Source: Polyporus tsugae (Eukaryota > Basidiomycota > Agaricomycetes > Polyporales > Polyporaceae). From it: 64,000 nucleotides of DNA. The notes under the pieces are model-generated. The model had not been told where the DNA came from and made no database searches. It worked only from the letters and a program-made list of their open reading frames with translations. The stretch lies in assembly GCA_024305745.1 (NCBI GenBank), contig JAHRBS010000005.1, positions 1,302,001-1,366,000 on the forward strand, read 5' to 3'. A program made the translations under genes and the position numbers. Of this stretch, positions 23,172 to 33,391 are shown one piece after another; the first letter of the stretch is position 1, and each line of letters begins with the position of its first letter.

Positions 23172-24458
23172 ATGTCCGACCATCTTCCTCAGCAACCTCT
23201 TCACCGCTTCGAAACCTACGAGTCATTTATCGCATGGCTTACGGTGACGGAGGCGGAGAAGACAGGGGATGTCATACCGACGACTAAGATGACGAGCTTC
23301 CTCTGTTTTCGGAAATGGTTCAGGGAGTTTGTGTTCCCGGGGTTGCTCCGAGAGCTGCTCCAGGGGAGCGTGGTTGCCGGTTGGAAGGGCCCGCCACAGA
23401 GGCATTTCTCGAAGTTGGCAGGACCGGTGTGGGGAGCGCTACCGCAGAACCACAGAGACTTTTGGACGCAGGTTTCAGAGCATGTCAAGATGTACCGTGG
23501 AAAGCGATACCCATCCTTCGATCCCGCGGAGTCTCAGGCAAAGAGGAAGGGTAAGAAGTCGCAGAGGAAGGCTAGGGGGCCTGAGAACGCCAAACCCTGT
23601 GGTCCTGGTCCTCAGCGGTCGGCGGCCACGGCTGTACGGTCCGAACCGTACCCCACGCAGCGTGGTGAATCACTTCCCTCCTATACGATCCACGCATCAA
23701 CCCCCCTCCCGGTCGCCGGTCCATCCACTTCCGTCGACGGATACACGCCTTCCATCTCTGCGTACCGTCCAGTCATCCACCCCACCGTCATGTATGCGCC
23801 ATCGCCCTCGTCGTCTTTCGCTTTCCCTCCGTCTTTCCCCTCGTCATCGACTCTTCCCTTCTCTGCGCCACTTCCCCCTTCCTCGTTCTTTGCTCCCCCG
23901 CCGTCGTGGATGCCATCTCGACAGCACACGTTGCCTTCTTCTGCACCTGCACTCCCATTCCCCTTGACGTCCTATGTGCCAGCGACCGCCTTGGCGGCGG
24001 GTCCTGCGGCGTTCCCGCCACCTCGGGCGCAACACCAAGCTCCGCACGACGATTACCCCTCCGTCGCCTACCCACCCGCCTCCGCCCCCGAGCCCTTGAG
24101 GGCCGGCTTCGTGTTCGAGATATTCGGGGAGATCCAGGCTGAAGCGACTCGCGACGTGCATTCTCTTCCCGAAGACAACCTCTTCGCGACTCATCAGCCG
24201 ACGTCCGAGACCCCGACAGCGTACGGCGACGCTGATGGTTTAGACTTTCTCTTCCATCCGTCCGACCCCAGCCCTGAGGCCGCACAGGTCCCTGTGCAAT
24301 CGGACTTCGCCGCCGCGGTCGCGGGGCCAGTTGTGGACGAGGTTGTGGACGTCGCTCCTGCTGACGCTGGCGGAGTGAACGTGGTCGACTTCGATCTGTG
24401 GGGAACTATCCTGCAGCAGCCTTTCGAACCCTCGTCGTTCAACTTCGATTTATTCTGA
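23172..24458 (+). CDS. Divergent HMG-box protein
   Basis: A single 428-codon frame starting at an ATG two codons after a likely UTR-intron acceptor. Residues about 40-117 resemble an HMG box: SFLCFRKWFREF corresponds to the helix-1 FxxFR motif, HFSKLAGPVWGALPQNHRDFW to helix 2, and EHVKMYRGKRYPSFDP to helix 3 and its tail. A basic stretch (AKRKGKKSQRKAR, about 122-134) follows and could serve in DNA binding or nuclear import. The rest is Ser/Pro/Ala-rich, then acidic with hydrophobic clusters (GLDFLFHPSD, SFNFDLF at the end), as in activation domains. It is much more diverged from the HMG genes at 2.2 and 26 kb than those two are from each other. Confidence 0.7.
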   Translation: MSDHLPQQPLHRFETYESFIAWLTVTEAEKTGDVIPTTKMTSFLCFRKWFREFVFPGLLRELLQGSVVAGWKGPPQRHFSKLAGPVWGALPQNHRDFWTQVSEHVKMYRGKRYPSFDPAESQAKRKGKKSQRKARGPENAKPCGPGPQRSAATAVRSEPYPTQRGESLPSYTIHASTPLPVAGPSTSVDGYTPSISAYRPVIHPTVMYAPSPSSSFAFPPSFPSSSTLPFSAPLPPSSFFAPPPSWMPSRQHTLPSSAPALPFPLTSYVPATALAAGPAAFPPPRAQHQAPHDDYPSVAYPPASAPEPLRAGFVFEIFGEIQAEATRDVHSLPEDNLFATHQPTSETPTAYGDADGLDFLFHPSDPSPEAAQVPVQSDFAAAVAGPVVDEVVDVAPADAGGVNVVDFDLWGTILQQPFEPSSFNFDLF

Positions 24459-24884
24459 CGAGGATGGGGGAGCTGAAAGTTACTTCGGGCAGGCTGTCCT
24501 CGTACGGCTTGGCTCACGCTACTAGTCATGGTTTACTGTATCTGCTACCTTGTCATCTCGTCTCTCCGTAGTTTATCATATATTTGCTCTCTCCTCGTAG
24601 CCTAATATCATATAATTCTCCGTGTTGTTTCATGATCACATGTCGTCGTCATCCCCTCGGCGGACATCCTCTGTACATATATGCTATCACGTTGTCGAAG
24701 TCTAATCCGTCGTTCTGTTCCGCGTTGTGGGTCGTATTGCGCTTCATGTCCGCGAAAGCCGTATCGCGCCCCGCACTCGGGTCAGATATACGTAGTTCTG
24801 GTAGTATAATAGGAGAGGCGTGGTTTTTATCATGGCTGACAAGATGCATGCATCGTACAGGCACAGTGAGAAGATCGCGAGCCG
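24459..24884. other. Convergent intergenic stretch
   Basis: 3' flanks of two convergent HMG genes. A/T-rich with no coding signal. The repeated ATATATTTG / ATATCATATA words near 24,580-24,620 may be 3'-end processing signals. Confidence 0.35.
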
Positions 24885-26120
24885 CTATTTTCGGGGAGAA
24901 ATAACCAGATCGGGGAGACGACAACCAGATGTATCTAAACGTGGGACTTTTCCAGCAGTGGCCCATGGGAGCGGAGAAGATATGAGAGAAGAGAAATGCG
25001 TGTGTTGTCGCAGGGCATCCGTATCCGTATCACAGTAGAGAGAGAGAGGCCCGGGTGCAGAGTGCGGAACGGTTGCGGGGGTGCTAGTACTCGCTCCAGA
25101 GGTGGCACCGATGCTTAGGAACAGGTCAACGACCTCCCAGTCGGAGTTTGACAGAGTTAGCGTGCGCGATGAGAATTCCTGTGTCGAGTGCTGGAGAGGC
25201 GCGGTGTTCTGGTGCGATAAGGCTTCAAGTTCTCCGCACTGATCCAGGTTCAGGTGCGCCGCATCAAAGTAATGATAATGGATTGCGGGATGCAGAGGCT
25301 GAAGGTGGTTACACTGGCAAGGGAGGGTGTCCGTCGGAGAGGACATTTCAAGGTGGGCGCTGGAGGGGATGTGGACCGGGAACGACTGGCTTGCGTCGGA
25401 GGACGTGGCCGGAGAGTGGTGAAAGGGGAGATTTTGCCTAGGAGGATCGACGGCAGACAGCACGGTGCCGAAGGGAACGTCAAACGAGAATGTCTGGACC
25501 TCGTTGGAGGATGTGGTCGTAAGGGAGTGAGACGGTGCCAGTGGGCCCAACGGGTCCAGGATGAAACCTGGATCAATGCCGAGCGAGCCAATGGGTCCAC
25601 TGGGGGAGCCTCCAGGAGATGGAAAAGGCCGAGGGAAAAGATACGGCGGAGAGCTGGGTGCGCTTTTGGGCTGGCCGCCGACGCGAGCAGAGGCTACGCT
25701 ACCCGACCCCGACCAACCTGAGCCCGGAACGCGGACGAATCTCCCGTCTCGCCCTCGCCGCTGCGACCAGTACTCCCTGTGCTCGCGCTTATGCTCCGCA
25801 AGATTGCTGCGAGCACAGTCGAGATAGTCGTCCCGCACGACTCGGGGAAGCTCCTTCCATGTAGCGGCTGCGTCCTTCGTGATCTCCGTCTCCTTCTTCC
25901 GCCGCCCGTCCGTGGTGACCTGGTTGACTGGAACGGCTTTGTAGTCGGAGCGGAAGAGCAGGAAGCCATTGGCTGGGGCCTTAGTGCGACCACCGCTTCG
26001 GTCTCCTCCGTGTGGATTCTTCACACTGGGACCTGCGGGACTCGTCGAGTTGTGAGATGTAATTGCCCGGGAGGCAGCGGATGCACAGCCTGGAGCGGCA
26101 TTCGGGGTAAAAGTGCTGTA
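24885..26120 (-). CDS. HMG-box DNA-binding protein, paralogue of the 2.2-kb gene (5' exon unresolved)
   Basis: The minus-strand frame is open from about 26,120 to the stop at 24,885 (about 410 codons) but has no suitable ATG at its start, so an upstream exon is expected. A GTAAGC donor at about 26,174 and a TTACAG acceptor at about 26,127 mark a possible 50-bp intron, but the reading phase across it does not work simply. The HMG box begins KAPANGFLLFRSDYKAVP and ends HREYWSQRRGRDGRF. It aligns closely with the gene at 2.2 kb (NGFLLFRS, ATW, YWS.RRG.DGR). The C-terminal 280 residues are Ser/Pro/His-rich and end in a segment with VDLFLSIGATSG. Likely a nuclear regulator. The coordinates at the 5' end are provisional. 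Confidence 0.7.
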   Translation of the reverse strand, partial: YSTFTPNAAPGCASAASRAITSHNSTSPAGPSVKNPHGGDRSGGRTKAPANGFLLFRSDYKAVPVNQVTTDGRRKKETEITKDAAATWKELPRVVRDDYLDCARSNLAEHKREHREYWSQRRGRDGRFVRVPGSGWSGSGSVASARVGGQPKSAPSSPPYLFPRPFPSPGGSPSGPIGSLGIDPGFILDPLGPLAPSHSLTTTSSNEVQTFSFDVPFGTVLSAVDPPRQNLPFHHSPATSSDASQSFPVHIPSSAHLEMSSPTDTLPCQCNHLQPLHPAIHYHYFDAAHLNLDQCGELEALSHQNTAPLQHSTQEFSSRTLTLSNSDWEVVDLFLSIGATSGASTSTPATVPHSAPGPLSLYCDTDTDALRQHTHFSSLISSPLPWATAGKVPRLDTSGCRLPDLVISPRK

Positions 26121-26139
26121 ATGATGGTTCTGTAAGGTT

Positions 26140-27585
26140 TTGAGCAGTATTTGAACTTAGATGGGCGTGCTTACCGGCTAGCCATAGAGATTCGTCTGTG
26201 AAGGCGCTGAAGAGAAGAAAGGACCCGGCAGTGGGGAGAGGCAGGAGGCGGGCAGGAAGTGGGGAAGCGGTGAAAGCGGGGGAGGAGATGGAAGAGGGAG
26301 CGGAAGAGAGAGTGTGGAGAAGATGGAACGGAGGAACGGATACGCGGGGAGAAGAGGTAAGGGAAGGCTGGACACTCGGGGGGCTTTTGAAAGACGACCG
26401 GATTGCCATGGACTCGTCAAGGATCCAGATCTCACTGGCAGGCCGCCCGCAGAGCTCGCCCATTACACAACCTGACATAGTGGTCAATCATTGTGAGAAC
26501 GACTCTCGCCGGACAGAGAGATATCTGCGGATGGCTCGACGGTAGCTGACGTCCGAGGCTGTTTCTTGGGAGGCCTTGAGTTCGGAGGGATCGTTCGCCT
26601 GGTTCCGGTGATTTGCCCCGTCGCCTACCTAGGTACGAGACAATCTGTATAAGTTTGCGAGATTAGCTTTGCCCGTTAATCGATAATCGGCTAAGAGGCC
26701 GGGCCTCTGTGGTTCGTTTCTGGCAGCCGGGAAGCCCGCTGCGCCATCTTTGAAGCGTGCGGTGCACGGATCCTCGCCTGCGTGCAGGTTGGAGAAATCC
26801 AGCTTCGTCTGTCGCACACAACGATGGCAGTGAGAAGTCCGAGTCGATGGGGGGGGCCTGGCCCTTGAAAATGATGTAGTCCGGGGCTGCAGGCAGGCCC
26901 AGCCAGAGCTCTAGAGTCTAGACAAGGCGGCGCTGGCGCCGGCGGGATTGATCCCGAATCTGGGAACGCCGTCGCCCAAATGCGGTCGGGTCGTTGGTGC
27001 TTTGGGGCACCGGCGCTCACAATCCCAGCCACACCGGAAGCTTGCGGGAAGCATCCCCGGCCGTGACATGCATTGCTTTTGGAATCGCCATGCTGTCCTG
27101 CATGGCAGGGCGCTTGAGGGCGCTTATATGTCGACGCCCGTCAGAAAGGGATTCCACGAACATGTCGCGGCCTGCGCCGTCTGCGGATGCGCACACGCCG
27201 TGCCAGATCTTTTTCACGATTCCCCAACAACGCTGCTTCCCAATCCGATGCGAGCGTTCACGCTGAGCCTTCTTCGCACCGGCGGAAAGTAGGCCGAGCT
27301 CTCGTCGCAACCTGCCTCGGGGACTTTTCACCAAGCGTGGGCCTTATGAGGGGGGAGGTGTCAGAGCACTAGCACCGCTCTCCTGTTCAGATTTCCTCTT
27401 GACTCAAATCGAACTGTTTGCAAATTTCCTTTTCCTGCCAGTGAGACTACGATTCAATATCCTCCAACCACTGAGTGAAAGCGCGGCAAACGGTTGGAGC
27501 AGTACCACGGGTTCCCCTTGTTGCGAACACTGGGGTCGCAGTACTGAGGCTCGAGGTAAATGTCTCTAGACGGGTATCGGTTCGA
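26140..27585. other. Intergenic, no gene resolved
   Basis: 26.17-26.5 kb probably contains the missing first exon of the HMG gene. 26.6-27.4 kb is locally richer in G/C and contains overlapping frames of about 110 codons on both strands (for example 26948-27292 plus, 27017-27334 minus) with no family features. Confidence 0.4.
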
Positions 27586-29821
27586 TCAATTGGCGAACGC
27601 CTGGATCCCGGTAAGAGCCTTTCCGAGAATGAGCGTATGGATGTCCTTGACGCAAAATTAGCGCCACTGCCTCTAGCTCATAGACGAACAACCGACTCAC
27701 ATAGGTGCCCTCGTATGTGTTCACGACCTGGAGGTTCGCGACGTGACGGCCAACGTGGTATCTGAACAGAAACCCGTCAGCGACGGAAGCTTCCGATGGA
27801 AACTAACGGACGCACTCGTCCGAACAGGCATTCCCTCCAAGGATGTCGAGCACCCTTCTGGCGTGCTCCAACGCCTTCCCGCAGTTGTTCCTCTTCACGA
27901 GGCTGATCATCTCGGGAGAAACCTTCCCTTCATCCTTCAGGCGTCCTACCTATAAATCGCCCCACCGTCTATCAGAATTGTTCAGACGCAGAAAATCTAC
28001 TGACACACCTATAAGTTCGCAAGCATCGATCGATCAGAACTGTTCGAACGCAGAAGATCGATTCTCGACCAGAAGATCAACAAACACACCTGCAAGCTCG
28101 CCAGCAGGCCCAGCGTCACCTCCGTCTGTGCATCGACCAGCTTCTTCTGCACGAGCTGGAAGCTCGCGAGCGGCCGCTTAAACTGGTGCCTCTCGAGCGC
28201 GTACTCCCTTGTCCGGTGCACGCAGTCCTCCAGTGCGCCCATCGCGCCCCACGCGATCCCGAACCGCGCATTATTCAGGCACCCGAACGGCGCGCCGAGA
28301 CCTTGGCCGTGCGGGAGGAGCGCGTCGTGGCCGACGGCGACGCCGTCCATGAAGATCGAGCCGGTCAGCGAGCACCGCAGCGCTAGCTTGTGCTTAATGG
28401 GCGGCGCGGTGAGGCCTTTCGTGCCCTTCTCGAGGATGAAGCCGCGGACTTTGTCGTCCCACTTGCAGCGGGCCCAGATGACGAAGATGTCTCTGCAGAG
28501 GGGGGTGTGAGTTCAAGATTGGGGGGGTGTGGCGTGCGAGGAACGACGTACGCGACGGGAGCGTTGGTAATCCACGTCTTCGACCCGTTGATGACGTACC
28601 CGCCATCGACTTCGGTAGCGGTGGTCTCCATGCCTGCTGGATCGGAGCCGTGGTTCGGTTCGGTCAGACCCTAAGTGCTGCAGTCAGCTCGTGTATCCAA
28701 GAGACCCCATAACAGATACGAAGCCCGCGACAGTCCGGGGATGCATATAGGCACGCTGTGCCACAGGGTGGAATATGTGCGACCCATAAGCGTCACGCCG
28801 TTTCGGACGCCGTGCTAACCACACGTAAGCACAGGCTCCGCAAGGTCCGAATGACCGGTACGGAGACGTGGCTATTCGCGTAGGTAGAGTGGAGCAACGA
28901 ATCCGGAGAGATGAGGACAATACGAGAAAGACAACTCACGAAGCAACCAATGATCTTGCCCTTAGCTACACGTCACGTCAGCAGCATCCTACATGCGCAT
29001 GCAGCGAGACGTACCAAGGAGAGGAAGGTACTTGTCCTTTTGCTCTTTCGTTCCGTACGCATATATAGGGTGCATGACGAGCGACGACTGTACCGACATG
29101 GTAGAGCGATACCCCGAATCGATACTGCACGCGTATGTTCAGCATATACCAGCTGAACACGCATGCAGAGAGGTGTACCGTTCGACCTCGCGGGCAATAA
29201 GACCGTAGGCGACGCTGCTCACGCCGGCACAGCCGTACCCCTGGATGGTGGGACCCAGGAGGCCAAGCTCGCCCATGGCGGGGAGCATGTGGTGATTGAA
29301 TTCTGAACACTGGACTGTGGGTTTCGAGCCTGATACATGGACAAGGGAGAGCGTACCTTCTGACCGTTGAGCATCGAGGACCCGGGGCAAGAGGTTCTCC
29401 TACTAGTGGACGAGTAAGGGACATGGGAACATGATATGCCCTCGCGTGCACTTGCCTGACAGAAAGCGCGAGCCGTGTCGCTGAATAGGCGTGTCAGAGA
29501 TGACACGCATGCGAAATTGATTGTTCTGGAGTGGACTCACCGAACAGCGATTTCCTCCTCTGTCAGGAGACTCTCCAGGTTCAGTTGATCCTACGTCCAG
29601 TGAGCCACCACCTGTAGCAACAACACGTCTGCGCACACCTCCCAATCAAACTTGGCATAACCTTGAACGCAGTTGAGACCGGAACACGGGAGAAACACTC
29701 CAGGGTACGTACCAGAAGCCATGCGTCTGCTCGTCCGCTCCGCTGAAGACATGCCACGGAAGGCACGCGCCCTGCACGTCCGGGTGATGCCCGCCACACG
29801 CCATGTTGCGTTCGCCAGCAT
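27586..29821 (-). CDS. GCDH: Glutaryl-CoA dehydrogenase, mitochondrial
   Basis: Thirteen exons join in frame (29821-29713, 29661-29639, 29590-29541, 29480-29456, 29399-29357, 29302-29179, 29124-29015, 28965-28940, 28670-28552, 28492-28090, 27949-27816, 27761-27701, 27645-27586), giving 428 aa. The human enzyme is of similar length (about 438 aa). The FAD enzyme oxidatively decarboxylates glutaryl-CoA to crotonyl-CoA in lysine and tryptophan catabolism. The N-terminus is an Arg/Ala-rich presequence. Diagnostic segments are [94 protein letters not shown] and the catalytic-Glu region NTYEGTYDIH, ending [12 protein letters not shown]. One intron after FCQ uses GC..AG (GCAAGT donor at 29455). Intron 10 contains a local duplication. 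Confidence 0.93.
27971..28107. repeat. Diverged tandem repeat inside glutaryl-CoA dehydrogenase intron 10
   Basis: A unit beginning ATCAGAATTGTTC (27971-28025) is repeated as ATCAGAACTGTTC (28033-28107). The second unit contains the real splice donor of exon 10 (CACACCTGCAAGCTCGCC, read on the opposite strand). The first carries a mutated version (CACACCTATAAGTTCGC). The repeat thus duplicated the end of the exon plus the donor, leaving a decoy. Confidence 0.6.
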
Positions 29822-30193
29822 TTCGTTCAGGTATCAAGAAAGCCTCAGTGGAGATTCAGCAAACAATGGAGAGAGAGCTTCGATGGTCCGAGTCAATGAC
29901 TGTGGCGTCAATGCGGGGTACAACTAAGAGATAGAGGCGCCCGGTTGTAAGCAGGCAATAAGAGTAAGCATCAAGTAAAGTAAACAAAGTAATAAGCATG
30001 GACCTCTCGGATATTCTCGGCCGACGGCCGGATCTTGATGTGCTTTGATGCCGGCGTTTCGCGCTCAGAAGAAACCTTGACGGAGTCCGCCGCACGCTGC
30101 GGTAGCTCTTCATGTCCTCACCGCCATGATCGTCGTCCATGAACTTTGCAATCGAGACCGTCTCTGCGACTCCTACTCTCAAACCGAGCGGCC

Positions 30194-31831
30194 ATGGGCG
30201 ACGTCGTCACAGACCAGAGTATCGCCTCAGAGTTCGTCAAATTCCTCACTGCACAGCTGAAGGAAAGCCGCGATGAGGTCCAGAGGTTAAATCAGGTCAG
30301 ATTCAACCCACCCGGTCTCCTCAGTGTCTTATGATATGCATATGCTGTATTTTCCTTCGTTGAGATCGGCTCTAAAGTCTCAGAGTATGGCACTGACTCT
30401 TGTGCTATCTGAATCTACCGCTTGTCGTTCGTCACGGGAGAATATTACTTGCGTTGGATTCGCAATGTCGGAATGCGTGCGACGCGAGTTCTTCCTATTA
30501 ACAACCTTCATAGGAGAACACATCTCTCAGGGAACAACTCAGTGCTAGCCTCGCCACATGTCAGGGAGCGTCCCATGGATCCCCGGTGAGTTCTAATCCA
30601 CGGACTCATGACGCTTCTCTACCCATTCAGCTCTGACTACGCTTATCTCAAGGTGGTTCAGCTTCAAGCGAAGATCGATGTTCTCCAGAAGGAGCGTGCC
30701 GATGCTCTCGCACTAGCTGCAACGCGTCACGCAGAGGCCGAAACCTGGAAGACCCGATACGAGGAGCTCAAACCGCAACTTGTCGAATCCGCTGCGATGA
30801 GCTCACAGCTCTTAGGTAAGATGAAACAGGAATTAGTACAATTTATTAGCCAACAGCCTGTGTATCCCAATGTGGACGGGGAGCCCGATCGCGACCCTAC
30901 GGTAAGTGATAGGACACGGGTACACTCGGAGGTCGTTTACTGACAGCACTTGTCCTCATTCGTCCAGAAATTCCGCACGTTCATGACAGGACTCCCCGCA
31001 ACCGCGGTTCCAGACGCCCTCAAGCAGGAGTCTCGCATCGTGTTTAGAGGCGTCGGCAAACTCCCACTGTTGTCGAAGGCGGCGATAAAGGCCTGGTAAG
31101 CCCCAACCATCCTCGCGACCAGATCCCTCTATATTTATATACTGGCGAGGATAGCATCGGGGGGTTCGCGTTCTTCGGAACCCTCCTCGTCTGGTGCACG
31201 CCACCCTCTCAACACGCCTGCGTCGTCTTCCCCGAATACCAGTTCAACCCGAAGCCCTCAGCAGAAGGCGCAACCACGTGGACCAACGCGGCGACAGAGT
31301 GGACATCCATGGCGGGCCAGCAACGCGAACTATTCTACGCCGACGGCGAGAATATAAGCTACGCCGGCACGTTCATCTGCCACGCCGGCCCGCGGGGCAC
31401 GAACCCAGCGAAGGTCGGTGACGCCATTGATCAAGTGAGACTCTTCTCTTCTCCCATCTTTGCTGCAGGTTACTGTTACTGATGCCAGCGCCGCCCTCCA
31501 GATGCTTCTCAGCGCGCTCGCACAAAAGACCCTGCATCTCGATACCAAGAACCCTAAGGCTCGGTCCAACTTCTCCAAGAGCTACACGCCCCTCCTCGCC
31601 GATCTCTATCGCGACGTCTCTGCCCCCGCGACGGTGCAGCTCCTCGGTCTCCAGCGCGTCGGGTTCAACAAGGTGCTGTTTGACATCCTCACAGCGTCGA
31701 GCAGGAAGCGCGACCGCCCCACGGCTTTCGCAGACCTTCTGGGGGGACCGGGCGAAGGGGCGGAGAGCCACTCAAAGCGAAGGTCGTTGGGCGCGGAGGA
31801 GGGTGTGGCGATGGAGACCGACATAGATTGA
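30194..31831 (+). CDS. DUF6697-like coiled-coil protein (paralogue 1)
   Basis: Five exons keep frame (30194-30295, 30653-30901, 30968-31095, 31155-31434, 31469-31831), giving 373 aa. The N-terminal 100 residues are a heptad-like coiled coil (TAQLKESRDEVQRLNQ, then QLQAKIDVLQKERADALAL). The middle (about 160-255) contains the family-like core FYADGENISYAGTFICHAG. The C-terminal domain carries PATVQLLGLQRVGFNKVLFDIL, followed by a charged tail. The gene at 33.4-35.2 kb has the same order and the same motifs (YYAGTYMCHTG, TLTVRVLGLERIGFNRQLYNKL). I associate this architecture with the fungal DUF6697 group from memory; no function is known. The 357-bp first intron is long for this locus. Confidence 0.72.
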
Positions 31832-32217
31832 GGCTGAAGCGGGAATAGAAGCTCGAGGCGGCAGGGGCTGCGACCGTCAAAGGTTCCGAGGTCAGACGGA
31901 ATTACGGCGCTGAAAGCTATTTCCTACAATACTTGGCGGGTAGTTTGTCTAGGATTCCCGAACTGCACGAGAAATCTAACGAATTGAGCGTTATGGAGCC
32001 GATGATACTAAGGGCAGGCTCAGTCGAAAAAGACACATTTCTACATTGCTCGTTCGCTATCATATGGCGTTCAACTAATCGTCCCTTATAGATCCACCTC
32101 GCTATACGATCGTTCTGTGTTCAATGTGAGCTTCTGTTCAACCATAACCTCGCACGAGCGCATATACTCACCGCTTTCCGCCATTCATCCCTCGATAGGG
32201 ATGCAAGGACGCGTTCG
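31832..32217. other. Intergenic, no gene seen
   Basis: Region between convergent 3' ends. Nothing beyond probable 3' UTRs. Confidence 0.4.
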
Positions 32218-32509
32218 TCATCGCGCCTTCCCGTTCGGGGCAGGAGTCTTGGGATCTTTCGTCTTCACGGAGGACTTGGCAGTATCGTCCTTCTTCTTGG
32301 GTTTCTCCGTCGGGTCGAAGACGACGCTCAACGACGGACCGTTATGCACCGGCATCGAACGCGCCGGGATTGGAGGGTCGCTAAATCCGGTAGCTGGGAC
32401 AATCGATGATTTAACTTCAAAGCTCTATGAAGGGCGAGAAAGTCATCCCACCGAATGAGACGCCCCTAGGGACCTGGTTGGGGTTGGGAATCGAGGGATG
32501 GTTAGACAT
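32218..32509 (-). CDS. Small hydrophilic protein, 80 aa, unknown
   Basis: Two exons (32509-32474, 32424-32218) joined by a 49-bp GT..AG intron give MSNHPSIPNPNQ followed by a Ser/Pro/Lys-rich chain with VHNGPSLSVVFDP and a lysine run (EKPKKKDD). A TATA box on the minus strand about 70 bp upstream, and the frame kept across a standard intron, support a real gene despite its size. The protein has no signal peptide or membrane segment and no recognised domain. It lies between the two DUF6697-like paralogues and may be a small nuclear or cytosolic basic protein. Confidence 0.55.
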
Positions 32510-32572
32510 GGTTGGGTGCGTGTGGGTTCGATGTGCTGTTGGTTCGTTAGACTGACTTCCTCTCCGTCCAGT

Positions 32573-32584
32573 GCCTTTATATAT
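32573..32584 (-). promoter_or_regulatory. TATA box of the small 80-aa gene
   Basis: On the minus strand the sequence reads GATATATAAAGG, a strong TATA match about 70 bp before the ATG at 32509. Confidence 0.6.
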
Positions 32585-33391
32585 CACGTCCACGCGCTTA
32601 TCCCCACGCGAAGGTGTGTTTGGGCTCCTTCTATATCTGTACGCTCGTAACGGCCTCCCCCAACCACAGGCGCTCCGTTCTTTTTGTCTTCAGGTGCCGC
32701 CGGACCATGCGTTTCCCAAGTGACCGCGGTCAATTGATGGCCATAGTCAACGTCCCGCTTAGGAAAGAGTCCGGAAAAACGGCTGCTGGCCGGAGAGACA
32801 TGCTTTGTCCTTTGTGCGCAGAGTCCCACACTGGCAATTTCAGGTTTTATCAGCTATTGTGATCCTTCGCGTGCAACTCACCCAACGTAGCGATACGAGG
32901 AGGCGCGCTGCAATTCCCTCATTTCCGTGATCGGAATCGAGAACGTTTGAGCGCTGCAAGGGAAGCTGCAATCACAGCCTTTGGTGCTCGTGAGGCAAGT
33001 GGCACTACTGGCAGAGCGCGCAGATTGCCTGAACTTCGCTATGTACTGTGAGTGCAATCTCCGAATGCCATCTGTAATAATGGTGGAACTTATATTGCAT
33101 CGTTGGACGGGTGCAGGGGTTTAGCCTTGGCCGCAGCAGCATCGACTCCCTTCGTTAGCGCCTTCAATCAATTGGTTCAACTTCTCTTCCAGGTTCCCCG
33201 CCCCAGGATTTTTGTTTTCACATACCTCCTCACTCCTTTTCGCCCAATCTGTTTGAGAAACGGTATACATGTAGAGATGATGTTCACCTTGTGGTTAGCT
33301 TCGAATGCTGTGCAAGGCAAAAGCCGGCCCATTCGGGGGTGACGGGGGTCTAGACGTCTGTGGCATCGCAATCGTTACGGGGCTACCAGAT

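Noticed and set aside
2220..26120. Interpretation of the HMG cluster as the mating-type locus
   Set aside because: In Agaricomycetes mating type is set by homeodomain and pheromone/receptor genes. Neither was found in the window, so HMG genes alone do not support the claim.
26948..27334. Opposing frames of about 110 codons in GC-rich DNA
   Set aside because: Both strands are open over the same bases and neither shows a family feature or splice context.
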